The notes below the pieces were generated by a model that did not search any database, was not told where the DNA came from, and saw only the letters and a list, made by a program, of their open reading frames with translations. A program made the position numbers and the translations under genes. 41,365 nucleotides of DNA from JBMYYE01 sp049609065 (GTDB lineage: Bacteria; Pseudomonadota; Alphaproteobacteria; Rhodobacterales; Rhodobacteraceae), in NCBI GenBank assembly GCA_049609065.1, contig JBMYYE010000008.1, positions 1 to 41,365 on the forward strand, written 5' to 3'. Below are positions 32,193-40,390 of this stretch, one piece after another. Position 1 is the first letter of the stretch; each line of letters starts with the position of its first letter.

Positions 32193-32845
32193 CGTTGGAT
32201 CAACTCAAATCGTCCATCTGGTCGCTCGCCGACCAAAGCCACAGAGGTGATGTCAAACGGATAGAGCAAGGCAGGCATGTGCTCCGCCACTGTTGCTTTC
32301 CATTTGGACATCTCACCCAGTTTGAGGCGCCCCGTCAGGGTCAGGTGGAATTTGAAATCTTCCAAAACATAAGGGTAGCCCCATTGAAGCAAATTGGCAT
32401 CTTGGCGTGCACTCAGCCCAGATGCGCGGCGGCGCTCAATTTCGGTCGCATCAGCGGGGCGGCGAAACATGTCGAGATCCACAACACAAGCCCGCGCCAA
32501 ATTCGACAACGGCTGCAGGTCCCCCGTTGGGGTCAGAGCAAGGAAATGCCCGATCTGACTCAGCCCCAATCCATCACAGCGCACGCGCGACAACCGCTTC
32601 GCCATTGCGGAAATCGCCTGTGTCAGATCCTCAACCTGATAACCATCCGCGAGCCGAAATGGTGGTTTCAACGTACCATGAAACCCATATTTTCGCGGTG
32701 TCATCGTAGTGTCATCAAGTTCTGGGATATTGAGCGAATCGTCGTTTGTGCCAGTGATGACATCCCAGCCAAGCCACTTGGCCCCAAACGTCGCCAAACT
32801 GCCTTCGGGCGGAATATAATAAATTGCAAATCGAGTATAAGACAT
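32174..32845 (-). CDS. DUF1045 phosphonate-locus protein, 2H-phosphoesterase-like
   Basis: The 223-residue cytoplasmic protein matches the DUF1045 family found in phn operons (TIGR03223 by recall). Two histidine motifs, H56-G-T58-L and H157-L-T159-L, about 100 residues apart, are the HxT pair of the 2H phosphoesterase superfamily, whose members open cyclic phosphates. No phnP is seen in this locus, so a role in opening ribose 1,2-cyclic phosphate is plausible but unproven. GGGGAG lies 4 bases before the ATG at 32845. It is inverted inside the operon: 19 bases of tail overlap with phnN and 2 bases of shared start codon (CATG) with phnM. Confidence 0.85.
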   Translation of the reverse strand: MSYTRFAIYYIPPEGSLATFGAKWLGWDVITGTNDDSLNIPELDDTTMTPRKYGFHGTLKPPFRLADGYQVEDLTQAISAMAKRLSRVRCDGLGLSQIGHFLALTPTGDLQPLSNLARACVVDLDMFRRPADATEIERRRASGLSARQDANLLQWGYPYVLEDFKFHLTLTGRLKLGEMSKWKATVAEHMPALLYPFDITSVALVGERPDGRFELIQRYDLSA

Positions 32846-34037
32846 GAACTCCCCTTTCGTACCCAATAGTTTAGCCGCCCAAGATGACATTCATGTATCA
32901 GGAACGCTTTGCCTTGCAAATGCGCAGCTTGTGTTGCCCGATCGGGTTGTGCATGGCGGTCTCGTTGTGGAAAACGGCGTGATTGTCGCCATCACGGAGG
33001 GGGACACAGTACCCGTGGGGGCGATTGATTGCGAAGGCGATTATGTGATCCCAGGCTTGGTCGAATTACACACGGATAACCTCGAACGCCATATTGAACC
33101 GCGCCCAGAGGTGGATTGGCCACATATGCCGGCACTCATCGCACATGATGCGGAACTGGCATCAACGGGGATTACGACGGTGTTTGATGCGCTGCGGGTT
33201 GGGTCCATCCATAACAGCAAAGCGCGCTATAATGCCTATGCGCGCAAGCTCGCGGATGAATTGCTTGAAGCCCGCGAGATGGGGCTTTTCAAAATCAGCC
33301 ACTTCTTGCATTTGCGGGCTGAGATTTGTTCGGAAACATTGCTGGAAGAAATGGCAATGTTTGGGCCAGATGACCGCATTGGCATCGTGAGTCTCATGGA
33401 CCATACGCCCGGGCAACGTCAATTTCGTGATTTAACGGCCCTTAAAACCTATGTGGCGAAAAAGCGTGGGATGAATGACGCGGAATTTGAAGAGCATGTT
33501 GAGGATCTTCTGAAGTTACAAAAACTCTACGGTGCCAAACACGAAGAAGGCGCGGTGAAAGAAGCAAAACGCTATGGCGCGGTATTGGCCAGCCATGATG
33601 ACACCACGGCGGATCATGTTGTGGCATCCAAAGCCAATGGCGTAAATTTCGCCGAATTTCCCACCACGATTGAGGCGGCCCAAGCGTGCCACGAACACGG
33701 CATCACCGTCATGATGGGCGCCCCTAATATCGTGCGGGGCGGGTCACATTCGGGCAATGTATCCGCCGCCAAACTGGCTGAACTTGGGGTGTTGGACGTG
33801 ATTTCTTCGGACTATGTGCCATCAGCTTTGTTGTTCTCGGCGTTCAAACTGGCGCAGATGTGGGATGATATCCCGCGTGCCATTGCCTGTGTGACGGCCA
33901 ACCCTGCAAAATCCGCAGGGCTTTCGGATCGTGGGGCTCTGAGGGTGGGTTTGCGCGCGGATATCGTGCGTTTGGCGTTGCATGACAAAGCGGCTTTGGT
34001 CCGAGCTGTCTGGAGTAAAGGGCAGCGCGTGAGCTAG
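32844..34037 (+). CDS. phnM: PhnM: alpha-D-ribose 1-methylphosphonate 5-triphosphate diphosphatase
   Basis: This amidohydrolase-fold enzyme has 397 residues (E. coli 378). Metal-ligand motif: PGLVELHTDNLERHIEPRPEVDWP near residue 70, then HDAELASTGITTVFDALRVG, VSLMDHTPGQRQFRD, ASHDDTTADHV near 250 and GAPNIVRGGSHSGN near 291. It removes pyrophosphate from the ribose triphosphate phosphonate before PhnJ acts. The only open start upstream of the homology is the ATG at 32844, giving an ~18-residue extension over E. coli PhnM; its ribosome site is weak (GAG 11 bases away). The ATG shares 2 bases with the DUF1045 start on the other strand. Confidence 0.94.
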   Translation: MNSPFVPNSLAAQDDIHVSGTLCLANAQLVLPDRVVHGGLVVENGVIVAITEGDTVPVGAIDCEGDYVIPGLVELHTDNLERHIEPRPEVDWPHMPALIAHDAELASTGITTVFDALRVGSIHNSKARYNAYARKLADELLEAREMGLFKISHFLHLRAEICSETLLEEMAMFGPDDRIGIVSLMDHTPGQRQFRDLTALKTYVAKKRGMNDAEFEEHVEDLLKLQKLYGAKHEEGAVKEAKRYGAVLASHDDTTADHVVASKANGVNFAEFPTTIEAAQACHEHGITVMMGAPNIVRGGSHSGNVSAAKLAELGVLDVISSDYVPSALLFSAFKLAQMWDDIPRAIACVTANPAKSAGLSDRGALRVGLRADIVRLALHDKAALVRAVWSKGQRVS

Positions 34038-34065
34038 GCAAAGCCGCCACATCGCCCCGTATTGA

Positions 34066-34986
34066 TCAATCGTAATGTGCGATGCGGGCAGGCAATACTT
34101 GCTGTGCGAGCATCTCAGCAATGTGGTCATAAACCAATCGAATGCGTTTTGAGGACTGCAATTCGCGGTGCGTTGTAAGCCAATATGGCACCATGACAGG
34201 GGCCAAATCAGGTAAGACGGTTTTCATATTTGGAAAATGCTCTGCCAAGTCGTCCGTCATCGGCATAATCCCAAGCCCTTGGCGCGCCATTTCCCAACAA
34301 GCAAGCCCGCTATCGCCCCAAATAGGGAGGTTCGCAAGGGTCACAGGCAAATCCCAATTATGGAGAAATGATAAGAATTCGGTTTCGTCGCTGACGCCGA
34401 TAAAATGGGCGGTTGCGGTGTCTGCGCGGTGTTCAATTGCCCCATGCCGATCGAGGTAAGCTTGGCTGGCATAAAGCCGCGCCGGTGTTTCGCGGACTTT
34501 GCGGCTGATAAGTTCAGGCTGGGTGGGCATCACGTGGCGTATGGCGATATCTGCTTCGTGACGCTGGAGGTCAGAGAGGCTGTTGGAGGCTAAAACCTTA
34601 ATGCGGATTTGCGGGGCAACTCTTTGTAAGTCTTCTATTATTCTTGGCATGACATAGAGCGCCATGATGTCGGTCACAGATATACACACATCCCCAGCAA
34701 TGGTTGTTGCCCGCCCCGTAGCAATAAGCGATGCACGGGCGGCGGCCTCCCCCATGAGGCGCATTTGGGCCAGTACATCACGTCCTGCAGGGGTCAGCTC
34801 CAACTTACGACCAATGCGCTCAAAGAGCACCAAATCCAACGCGCTCTCTAGTCCTGCAACCTGTCGCCCCAATGTGGGTTGCGTAAGGTTTAAAACCCGC
34901 GCAGCCGCTGAAAATGATCCAGTTTCAGCCGTGACCAAGAAAGCCCGTGCTTGGTTCCAATCAAATGTCACATTCCCTAAATCCAT
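34066..34986 (-). CDS. LysR-family transcriptional regulator
   Basis: The 306-residue regulator has the LysR helix-turn-helix (FDWNQARAFLVTAETGSFSAAARVLNLTQPTLGRQVAGLESALDLVLFERIGRKLELTPAG) and a periplasmic-binding-like effector domain beginning near residue 92 (ISVTDIMALYVMPRIIEDL). I chose the ATG of MDLGNVTFDW (34986); an ATG four codons upstream (34998) is equally open, and both starts are embedded in the palindrome ATGCATATATGCAT. No clear ribosome site was seen. It is divergent from the methyltransferase (88 bases) and probably regulates it or the nearby MFS gene. It is convergent with phnM, 28 bases away. Confidence 0.85.
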   Translation of the reverse strand: MDLGNVTFDWNQARAFLVTAETGSFSAAARVLNLTQPTLGRQVAGLESALDLVLFERIGRKLELTPAGRDVLAQMRLMGEAAARASLIATGRATTIAGDVCISVTDIMALYVMPRIIEDLQRVAPQIRIKVLASNSLSDLQRHEADIAIRHVMPTQPELISRKVRETPARLYASQAYLDRHGAIEHRADTATAHFIGVSDETEFLSFLHNWDLPVTLANLPIWGDSGLACWEMARQGLGIMPMTDDLAEHFPNMKTVLPDLAPVMVPYWLTTHRELQSSKRIRLVYDHIAEMLAQQVLPARIAHYD

Positions 34987-34998
34987 GCATATATGCAT
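34985..34998. promoter_or_regulatory. Perfect palindrome ATGCATATATGCAT over the LysR start
   Basis: A 14-base perfect palindrome covers the first codons of the LysR gene and lies about 77 bases from the divergent methyltransferase start. It may be an autoregulatory site; a protein binding here would block translation-start or promoter access. Confidence 0.35.
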
Positions 34999-35074
34999 AA
35001 CAGATAGGCATATTTTGGCAATTTCTTTATAATTATTGATGTTTATAGTATGGCTGTGAGTAGAGGATTTGGTG

Positions 35075-35701
35075 ATGAAGAGTACAAAATTTTGGGATAA
35101 AGCCGCTGAGAAATATGCCAAAAGCGCGATTTCAGATATGGCAGGATATGAAGAAACGCGTGATCAAATACGCGATCTTTTGCAACCCCATCACCGTGTT
35201 TTGGAAATTGGATGTGGCACAGGTTCAACGGCTTTGGAACTGGCGGATCGGGTGGACCAATATGTCGCCACGGATATTTCCCCAAAGATGATCGACATTG
35301 CAAAGAGTAAGGAAAAAACGGATGCGCTCGCACATTTGAGCTTTGAGACACGGGATGCCGATCAGGAAATTTCAGGATCGTTTGACGTTATTCTTGCGCT
35401 GAATGTGCTGCATTTATTGCCCAACCTCGAAGAGGTTATAGCGGGTATATTTGCGGCTCTGCCAGCGGGCGGGATGCTGATTTCGAAAACCGGACTTTTG
35501 AAAGACGGCGCTTGGTATTTTCCTGCCCTTATTGCCGTGATGAAAGCGGTGGGCATGGCACCCTATGTGCGCCATTTAAACGAAAATGACCTAACTGCGG
35601 TGTTCACAGATGCAGGTTTTGAGGTGGTGAGCACACTGATCCAAGATGGATCGGTTCCGCGTATGTTTTCGGTTCTGCGCAAACCTATTGGTGGTTCGTA
35701 A
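35075..35701 (+). CDS. Class I SAM-dependent methyltransferase
   Basis: The 208-residue protein has the Rossmann methyltransferase motif I VLEIGCGTGSTALELA near residue 43, motif II region YVATDISPKMIDIAKSK, motif IV FDVILALNVLHLLPNLEEVI and a post-I acidic residue. It transfers a methyl group to an unidentified small molecule or quinone-like acceptor. The ATG at 35075 has AGAGGA 7 bases upstream; TTG/GTG codons just before it are less likely. It is divergent from the LysR regulator and 6 bases from the convergent MFS gene. Confidence 0.85.
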   Translation: MKSTKFWDKAAEKYAKSAISDMAGYEETRDQIRDLLQPHHRVLEIGCGTGSTALELADRVDQYVATDISPKMIDIAKSKEKTDALAHLSFETRDADQEISGSFDVILALNVLHLLPNLEEVIAGIFAALPAGGMLISKTGLLKDGAWYFPALIAVMKAVGMAPYVRHLNENDLTAVFTDAGFEVVSTLIQDGSVPRMFSVLRKPIGGS

Positions 35702-35707
35702 ACCGCA

Positions 35708-36964
35708 TTAGGCCTGCGCGGTGCGTTCGGCCCAAGGGCGTTCATCAATTGGCAAATGGATGAGTGCCGAAAGCGCGCCAACGCCAACGCCAATCCACCA
35801 GACAAGCGTGTAATTGCCATAAAGGTCATACATCGCCCCACCAAGCCACACGCCGAGGAAACCGCCGAGTTGGTGTGAGAAAAACACCAACCCATAGAGT
35901 GTCCCCATATACCGCAGCCCGTAAATCTGCGCGACGAGACCTGAGGTAAGCGGCACGGTGGCCAGCCAAAGAGATCCCATTACGATTGAGAAAAGCACCA
36001 CTGTTTCGGGTGTCATGGGTGTCATGATAAACGCAGCCGTAGCAATCGTGCGGGCGGTATAAATTCCTGCCAAAAGATATTTGCGTGATAGACGGCTTCC
36101 AAGCCAGCCTGCAAAAATTGTTCCCCCGATATTTGAGATCCCGATCAATGCGATGGCGATTGCTCCTAGGCTTGATGTTGTCGTGATCCCCAATGAATGG
36201 ATGAGGCTGCCGGGGGACACGGTGCCGCACATTTCGGTGATGAAGGCGGGAAAATGCGCCGTAATAAACGCCAACTGATATCCGCAGGAGAAAAACCCAA
36301 TAAAGATCATCGCATAAGTCGGGTCTTTGGCCGCACGTTTAAGGATCTGACCGAGTGTCTCATTGGGATCCTTTGATGGTGTCGGCGCAGGAACCCGCAT
36401 GAAAAAGAGAGCGGTAAGGGATACCAAAATCACCACGGCAAAGATGATAAAAACGGATTGCCACGGCATGCTGCGCATGAGGAACTCTGCGGTGGGTGGG
36501 CCAACGATTTGCCCAGCCGACCCTGCGGCCGTGACAATACCCAAGGCAAGGGATCGGTGTTTGTCTGATGCGGCACGTCCAACAACCGCGAGGATCACAC
36601 CAAAGCCCGTCCCGGCGATCCCAAAGCCGACCAATACTTCAAGGATCTGGTGCTGGCTTGGTGTGGTGGCATAGGACGAAAGCACCAACCCCGCAGCATA
36701 GAAAAGCGCGCCTGCAATGATGGCTTTGCGGTCCCCAAATTTTTCGGCGATGGCGCTAAAAATAGGCTGGCCGATGCCCCAAAACAGATTTTGGATGGCA
36801 ATGGCAAAAGAAAACTCTGCCCGCAGCCAATTGAATTCCGCCGCAATAGGGAGCTGAAACACGCCAAAAGAGGATCGCACAGCGAAACTCACCAAAATGA
36901 TGAGACAGCTTGCGATCAAAACAGGCGTGAAAAGTTTGCTGCTGCATGTGGTGGATGTGGACAT
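35708..36964 (-). CDS. MFS transporter (MCT/OFA-like)
   Basis: This major facilitator has 418 residues and 12 predicted helices. The loop 2-3 signature is seen in GQPIFSAIAEKFGDRKAIIAGALFYAAGLVLSSYA, and its equivalent in the second half in IFAGWLGSRLSRKYLLAGIYTARTIA. It looks like the OFA/monocarboxylate branch (organic anions), but the substrate is not shown. AAGGA lies 8 bases before the ATG. It is convergent with the methyltransferase and divergent from the thi operon, whose promoter region is the next 139 bases. Confidence 0.88.
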   Translation of the reverse strand: MSTSTTCSSKLFTPVLIASCLIILVSFAVRSSFGVFQLPIAAEFNWLRAEFSFAIAIQNLFWGIGQPIFSAIAEKFGDRKAIIAGALFYAAGLVLSSYATTPSQHQILEVLVGFGIAGTGFGVILAVVGRAASDKHRSLALGIVTAAGSAGQIVGPPTAEFLMRSMPWQSVFIIFAVVILVSLTALFFMRVPAPTPSKDPNETLGQILKRAAKDPTYAMIFIGFFSCGYQLAFITAHFPAFITEMCGTVSPGSLIHSLGITTTSSLGAIAIALIGISNIGGTIFAGWLGSRLSRKYLLAGIYTARTIATAAFIMTPMTPETVVLFSIVMGSLWLATVPLTSGLVAQIYGLRYMGTLYGLVFFSHQLGGFLGVWLGGAMYDLYGNYTLVWWIGVGVGALSALIHLPIDERPWAERTAQA

Positions 36965-37028
36965 CGTTTTTCCTTAAAGGGCAGAGGCCAGAACATATTG
37001 GCTAGCAAGATCGATGGTATAAGTAAAC

Positions 37029-37037
37029 GGGGGGGGG
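37029..37037 (+). repeat. G9 homopolymer between the MFS gene and the TPP riboswitch
   Basis: A run of nine G (37029-37037) lies about 65 bases after the MFS start and about 65 bases before the riboswitch, in the presumed promoter region of the thi operon. It is a possible slippage site. Confidence 0.5.
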
Positions 37038-37103
37038 CGTGCCCTTTCCCATAGGGGGTGAAGAACGCATGTTGACGCGCGAATTTTGATGATCTATCCC
37101 AAA

Positions 37104-37176
37104 AGCACCAGGGGCGCCTTTTGGCTGAGAAGTACCCTTTGAACCTGAACCAGATAATGCTGGCGGAGGGAGGTAC
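37104..37176 (+). promoter_or_regulatory. TPP riboswitch (THI element) upstream of thiM
   Basis: The THI-box core is clear: AGGGGCGCC at 37110-37118, CTGAGA at 37125-37130, ACCC at 37134-37137, GAACCTGA at 37141-37148 and GGCGGAGGGA at 37162-37171. The CCAG/CTGG pair between them matches the P4/P5 part of the known fold. Binding of thiamine pyrophosphate is expected to turn off the downstream salvage operon. Confidence 0.95.
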
Positions 37177-37227
37177 ATCATCGCCAATGTGCGGTCGTCC
37201 TTTTTTTCGTTGGCTGGAGGATTGATC
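37177..37227 (+). promoter_or_regulatory. thiM leader: expression platform of the TPP riboswitch
   Basis: Following the aptamer is GCCAATG (37183-37189), able to pair with CGTTGGC (37208-37214, one T-G pair), which lies next to the ribosome site GGAGGA (37216-37221). A T7 run (37201-37207) lies between the arms. Either transcription termination at the T tract or occlusion of the ribosome site could give control; the pairing is visible, the mechanism is not decided. Confidence 0.45.
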
Positions 37228-38013
37228 GTGACTATCGATGAAACTTTTGCCGCACTTCGAACAACATCACCGCTTGTGCACAATATTACAAATTATGTGG
37301 CTATGAATATTACGGCCAATGTCCTTTTGGCGGCAGGGGCTTCTCCTGCGATGGTGCATGCGGATGAAGAAGTCGCAGATTTTGTTCCCATCAGCAATGC
37401 GTTGACCATCAATATCGGAACACTGTCACCGTCATGGGTGGGTGCGATGAAACGCGCGGCGCATTGCGCCGTTGATACGCAGACGCCGTGGGTTCTCGAC
37501 CCTGTCGCACATTTCGCAACCCCCTATCGCCAAAAGGTCGTGACCGAATTGGTTGCGCTCGCCCCCACGATTATTCGTGGCAATGCGTCTGAGATCCTCG
37601 CACTGAGCGGCGCCGTATCCGCAGGAAAAGGCGTTGATGCCGGTGATAGCGTGGCGGATGCCGAAACGGGTGCAATGGCATTGGCGCAGGCGCAATCTTG
37701 CGTTGTGGCGGTGACAGGGGCGGTTGATTTCGTGACCGATGGCACACGCTCGGCGCGGGTGTCAGGTGGATCAGATTTGATGCCAAAAGTCACAGCAATG
37801 GGCTGTTCTTTGACGGGATTGATGGGGGCGTTCGCGGCGGTTAGTGAACCGTTTGATGCGGCGCTCGGGGCTGTGTCACTTTATGCGGTGGCCGGATCAC
37901 ATGCGGCAAAAACCGCTCGTGGCCCAGGTAGCTTTGAGCCAGCATTTTTAGATGCACTGTCGCTGATCACCCCTGAAATCCTTTTGGCAGAGGCGCAAAT
38001 CGAATGGGTTTGA
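37228..38013 (+). CDS. thiM: ThiM: hydroxyethylthiazole kinase
   Basis: The protein has 261 residues (E. coli ThiM 262). Motifs: SPLVHNITNYVAMNITANVLLAAGASPAMV at the N-terminus, PWVLDPVA, RGNASEILAL, VTGAVDFVTDG, and KVTAMGCSLTGLMGAFAAV with the conserved active-site cysteine. It phosphorylates the salvaged thiazole moiety with ATP. The start is a GTG at 37228, with GGAGGA 6 bases upstream; the longer frame runs back into the riboswitch leader. It is first of an operon controlled by the TPP riboswitch, and its TGA lies within the thiE start region. Confidence 0.95.
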   Translation: MTIDETFAALRTTSPLVHNITNYVAMNITANVLLAAGASPAMVHADEEVADFVPISNALTINIGTLSPSWVGAMKRAAHCAVDTQTPWVLDPVAHFATPYRQKVVTELVALAPTIIRGNASEILALSGAVSAGKGVDAGDSVADAETGAMALAQAQSCVVAVTGAVDFVTDGTRSARVSGGSDLMPKVTAMGCSLTGLMGAFAAVSEPFDAALGAVSLYAVAGSHAAKTARGPGSFEPAFLDALSLITPEILLAEAQIEWV

Positions 38014-38636
38014 TGCCAGAAACCTTAAAACTCTATTTGGTCACGGATTCGCGGCTTTGCGCAAAATTTGGGGTCGTAAACACCGTCGCGGCGGCCGTCA
38101 AAGGTGGCGTCACGATGGTGCAGCTTCGGGATAAAACCGCAACAACAGCGGAGCGCACCGACCTTGCGCGGGCACTTTTGACGGGTCTTTCAGGGATGGG
38201 TGTGCCCTTGGTCATTAATGACGACGTGGAGGCGGCGATTGCCGCCGGCGCGGATGGGGTTCATATCGGCCAAAGTGATGGCGCGCCGCGACATGTACGT
38301 GATCGCTTGGGCCCTGACCGCATATTGGGCCTTTCTTGTGAAACACCCAAAAAGGTGCGCGCCGCCACAAAGGCCCCTGTTGATTACCTCGGGCTTGGGC
38401 CGGTTTTTGCAACAGACACCAAGGCAGATCACGATGCGCCGATCGGCCTCTCGGGCTTAGCAGAGATGGCGGCGCTCACGGCGCACCCGACGGTGGCGAT
38501 TGGCGGTCTCAATGCAAATCACACCGACGCCATTTTTCGCGCAGGCGTGGACGGAATGGCTGTGGTTTCCGCTATTTGTGGTCAGCCAGATCCTGATGCC
38601 GCAGCCCAAGCATTTTTCAAATCGGAGATCCAATGA
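38004..38636 (+). CDS. thiE: ThiE: thiamine-phosphate synthase
   Basis: The protein has 210 residues (207 if the ATG at 38013 is used, which overlaps the thiM stop by 1 base). Family segments: LYLVTDSRLC, VKGGVTMVQLRDK with the pyrophosphate-binding lysine and arginine, VPLVINDDVEAAIAAGADGVHIGQSDG, VDYLGLGPVFATDTKADH, and VAIGGLNANHTDAIFRAGVDGMAVVSAIC. It joins HMP-PP and thiazole phosphate to give TMP. It is translationally coupled to thiM and thiD (ATGA). Confidence 0.95.
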   Translation: MGLMPETLKLYLVTDSRLCAKFGVVNTVAAAVKGGVTMVQLRDKTATTAERTDLARALLTGLSGMGVPLVINDDVEAAIAAGADGVHIGQSDGAPRHVRDRLGPDRILGLSCETPKKVRAATKAPVDYLGLGPVFATDTKADHDAPIGLSGLAEMAALTAHPTVAIGGLNANHTDAIFRAGVDGMAVVSAICGQPDPDAAAQAFFKSEIQ

Positions 38637-39454
38637 TGATTGCAAATATTTTATCCATTGCAGGGTCAGATCCGTCAGGGGGCGCAGGGATCCAAGCGGA
38701 TCTAAAAGCGATTTCCGCCAATGGCGCTTTTGCTATGGCGGCACTCACGGCGTTGACCGCGCAAAACACCCAAGGGGTGCATGGCATTCACATCCCGCCC
38801 GCGACATTTGTAAAAGCCCAAATTGATGCGGTTTTTGCTGATATTGATGTGCATGCTGTAAAAATCGGCATGATTGCCAATGCAGAGATCGCGGCTGCGG
38901 TTGCGCAGGCATTGATGCCTCATCGTGGACTGCCCATCGTTTTAGACCCCGTCATGATTGCCAAAGGTGGCGCGCCATTGCTTGAAGAGGCGGCGGTTGA
39001 AACACTGCGTGATGCACTGTTGCCCATGGCGACGGTCATAACGCCGAACCTGCCAGAAGCGGCGTATCTCCTTAATCAAGGCACGGCACAAAACCGCGAT
39101 GACATGGTCGCCCAAGGGATGGCCCTTTGTGCGCTTGGGCCGAAGGCCGTTTTGATGAAAGGCGGGCACCTTGAGGGGACTCAAAGCCCTGATTGCCTCG
39201 TCCATGAGGGCGGCGTCTATTGGCTGGATGCGCCGCGCATTGCGACCCAAAACACCCATGGAACGGGCTGCACATTGTCTTCGGCATTGGCCGCACAAAT
39301 CCCGCAGCAAAGCTGCCTTTTAGATGCGGTTTCTGTTGCTAAATCCTATGTGGCTTCTGCGATTGAAGCGGCGGATCAGCTTTCAGTTGGATCAGGCCAC
39401 GGACCGACCCACCATTTTGCAAATGTTGACCTAAAAGAAAGATCAAACCTATGA
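38633..39454 (+). CDS. thiD: ThiD: hydroxymethylpyrimidine / phosphomethylpyrimidine kinase
   Basis: The protein has 273 residues. Ribokinase-fold motifs: ILSIAGSDPSGGAGIQADLKAISANGAFAMAALTALTAQNTQGV at the start, KIGMIAN, LDPVMIAKGG, ITPNLPEA, and THGTGCTLSSALAA with the catalytic GTGC segment. It phosphorylates HMP twice to HMP-PP for ThiE. It starts at 38633 (ATGATG, either ATG possible), overlapping thiE, and its TGA overlaps the thiY ATG. Confidence 0.96.
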   Translation: MMIANILSIAGSDPSGGAGIQADLKAISANGAFAMAALTALTAQNTQGVHGIHIPPATFVKAQIDAVFADIDVHAVKIGMIANAEIAAAVAQALMPHRGLPIVLDPVMIAKGGAPLLEEAAVETLRDALLPMATVITPNLPEAAYLLNQGTAQNRDDMVAQGMALCALGPKAVLMKGGHLEGTQSPDCLVHEGGVYWLDAPRIATQNTHGTGCTLSSALAAQIPQQSCLLDAVSVAKSYVASAIEAADQLSVGSGHGPTHHFANVDLKERSNL

Positions 39455-40389
39455 AATCAATACTATTTTCTGCCTTCCTTACATGTCTAGGCGCCCCTGT
39501 TTTTGCCGAAGATAAGATAACGCTTTTGCTTGATTGGTTCGTAAACCCAGACCACGGTCCGATCATTGTGGCCCAAGAAAAAGGCTATTTCGCGGATCAT
39601 GGTTTGGCCGTGGATATCGTCGCACCTGCAGACCCTGCAGATCCGCCAAAACTGGTTGCAGCAGGCAAGGCTGATATCGCGATTTCATATCAACCACAGC
39701 TCCATATGATGGTGCATGAAGGTTTGCCGCTTATGCGGGTGGGCACGCTTGTTGCGACCCCATTGAGCTGTCTTTTGGTGCTCAAAAACGGACCGATCAA
39801 AACACCTGCGGATCTTGCGGGTGGCAAGGTCGGCTTTTCTGTGGGAGGCGTCGAAGAAGCGTCCCTTGCCACTGTGCTCGGAACCCATGGCGTGTCGCTG
39901 GATCAGGTGGAATTGGTCAATGTGAACTGGTCCCTATCGCCGTCATTGATGTCGGGACAAGTGGATGCCGTGATTGGGGCTTTTCGCAATTTTGAGTTGA
40001 ACCAAATGGACATTGAAGGGGTCGAAGGCCGCTGTTTTTATCTCGAAGAAGAGGGGCTTCCAGCTTATGATGAGCTGATTTATGTGGCCAATTCCGAAAC
40101 CATGGATCGTGACATGATCCGGCGGTTTCTTGCGGCGACTGAAAAGGCAACGCAATATATCGTTAACCATCCTGATGAGAGTTGGGCTGTGTTTTCCTCC
40201 ACCTCGTCAGAGCTTCAAGATGAGCTAAACGCACGGGCGTGGAAGGATACTTTGCCGCGTTTTGCATTGCGCCCATCTGCGCTTGATCACGGGCGCTACG
40301 AACGGTTCGAAGCTTTCATGCATGAGGCTGGGCTTGTTCCATCACGCAATGATGTGACAAAGATCGCGATCGATGTGAGTGCAAATTAA
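39451..40389 (+). CDS. thiY: ThiY: pyrimidine-precursor-binding protein (NMT1/THI5-like)
   Basis: The protein has 312 residues with a signal peptide (KSILFSAFLTCLGAPVFA, cut before EDKITL). The mature part is NMT1/THI5-like: LLLDWFVNPDHGPIIVAQEKGYF, DIAISYQPQLHMMVHEGLPL, and GVEEASLATVLGTHGV. In studied bacteria ThiY binds N-formyl-aminopyrimidine breakdown products of thiamine for import and recycling. It overlaps thiD by 4 bases and precedes the ATPase and permease genes thiZ and thiX. The precise ligand here is inferred from family and context. Confidence 0.9.
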   Translation: MKSILFSAFLTCLGAPVFAEDKITLLLDWFVNPDHGPIIVAQEKGYFADHGLAVDIVAPADPADPPKLVAAGKADIAISYQPQLHMMVHEGLPLMRVGTLVATPLSCLLVLKNGPIKTPADLAGGKVGFSVGGVEEASLATVLGTHGVSLDQVELVNVNWSLSPSLMSGQVDAVIGAFRNFELNQMDIEGVEGRCFYLEEEGLPAYDELIYVANSETMDRDMIRRFLAATEKATQYIVNHPDESWAVFSSTSSELQDELNARAWKDTLPRFALRPSALDHGRYERFEAFMHEAGLVPSRNDVTKIAIDVSAN

Positions 40390-40390
40390 C

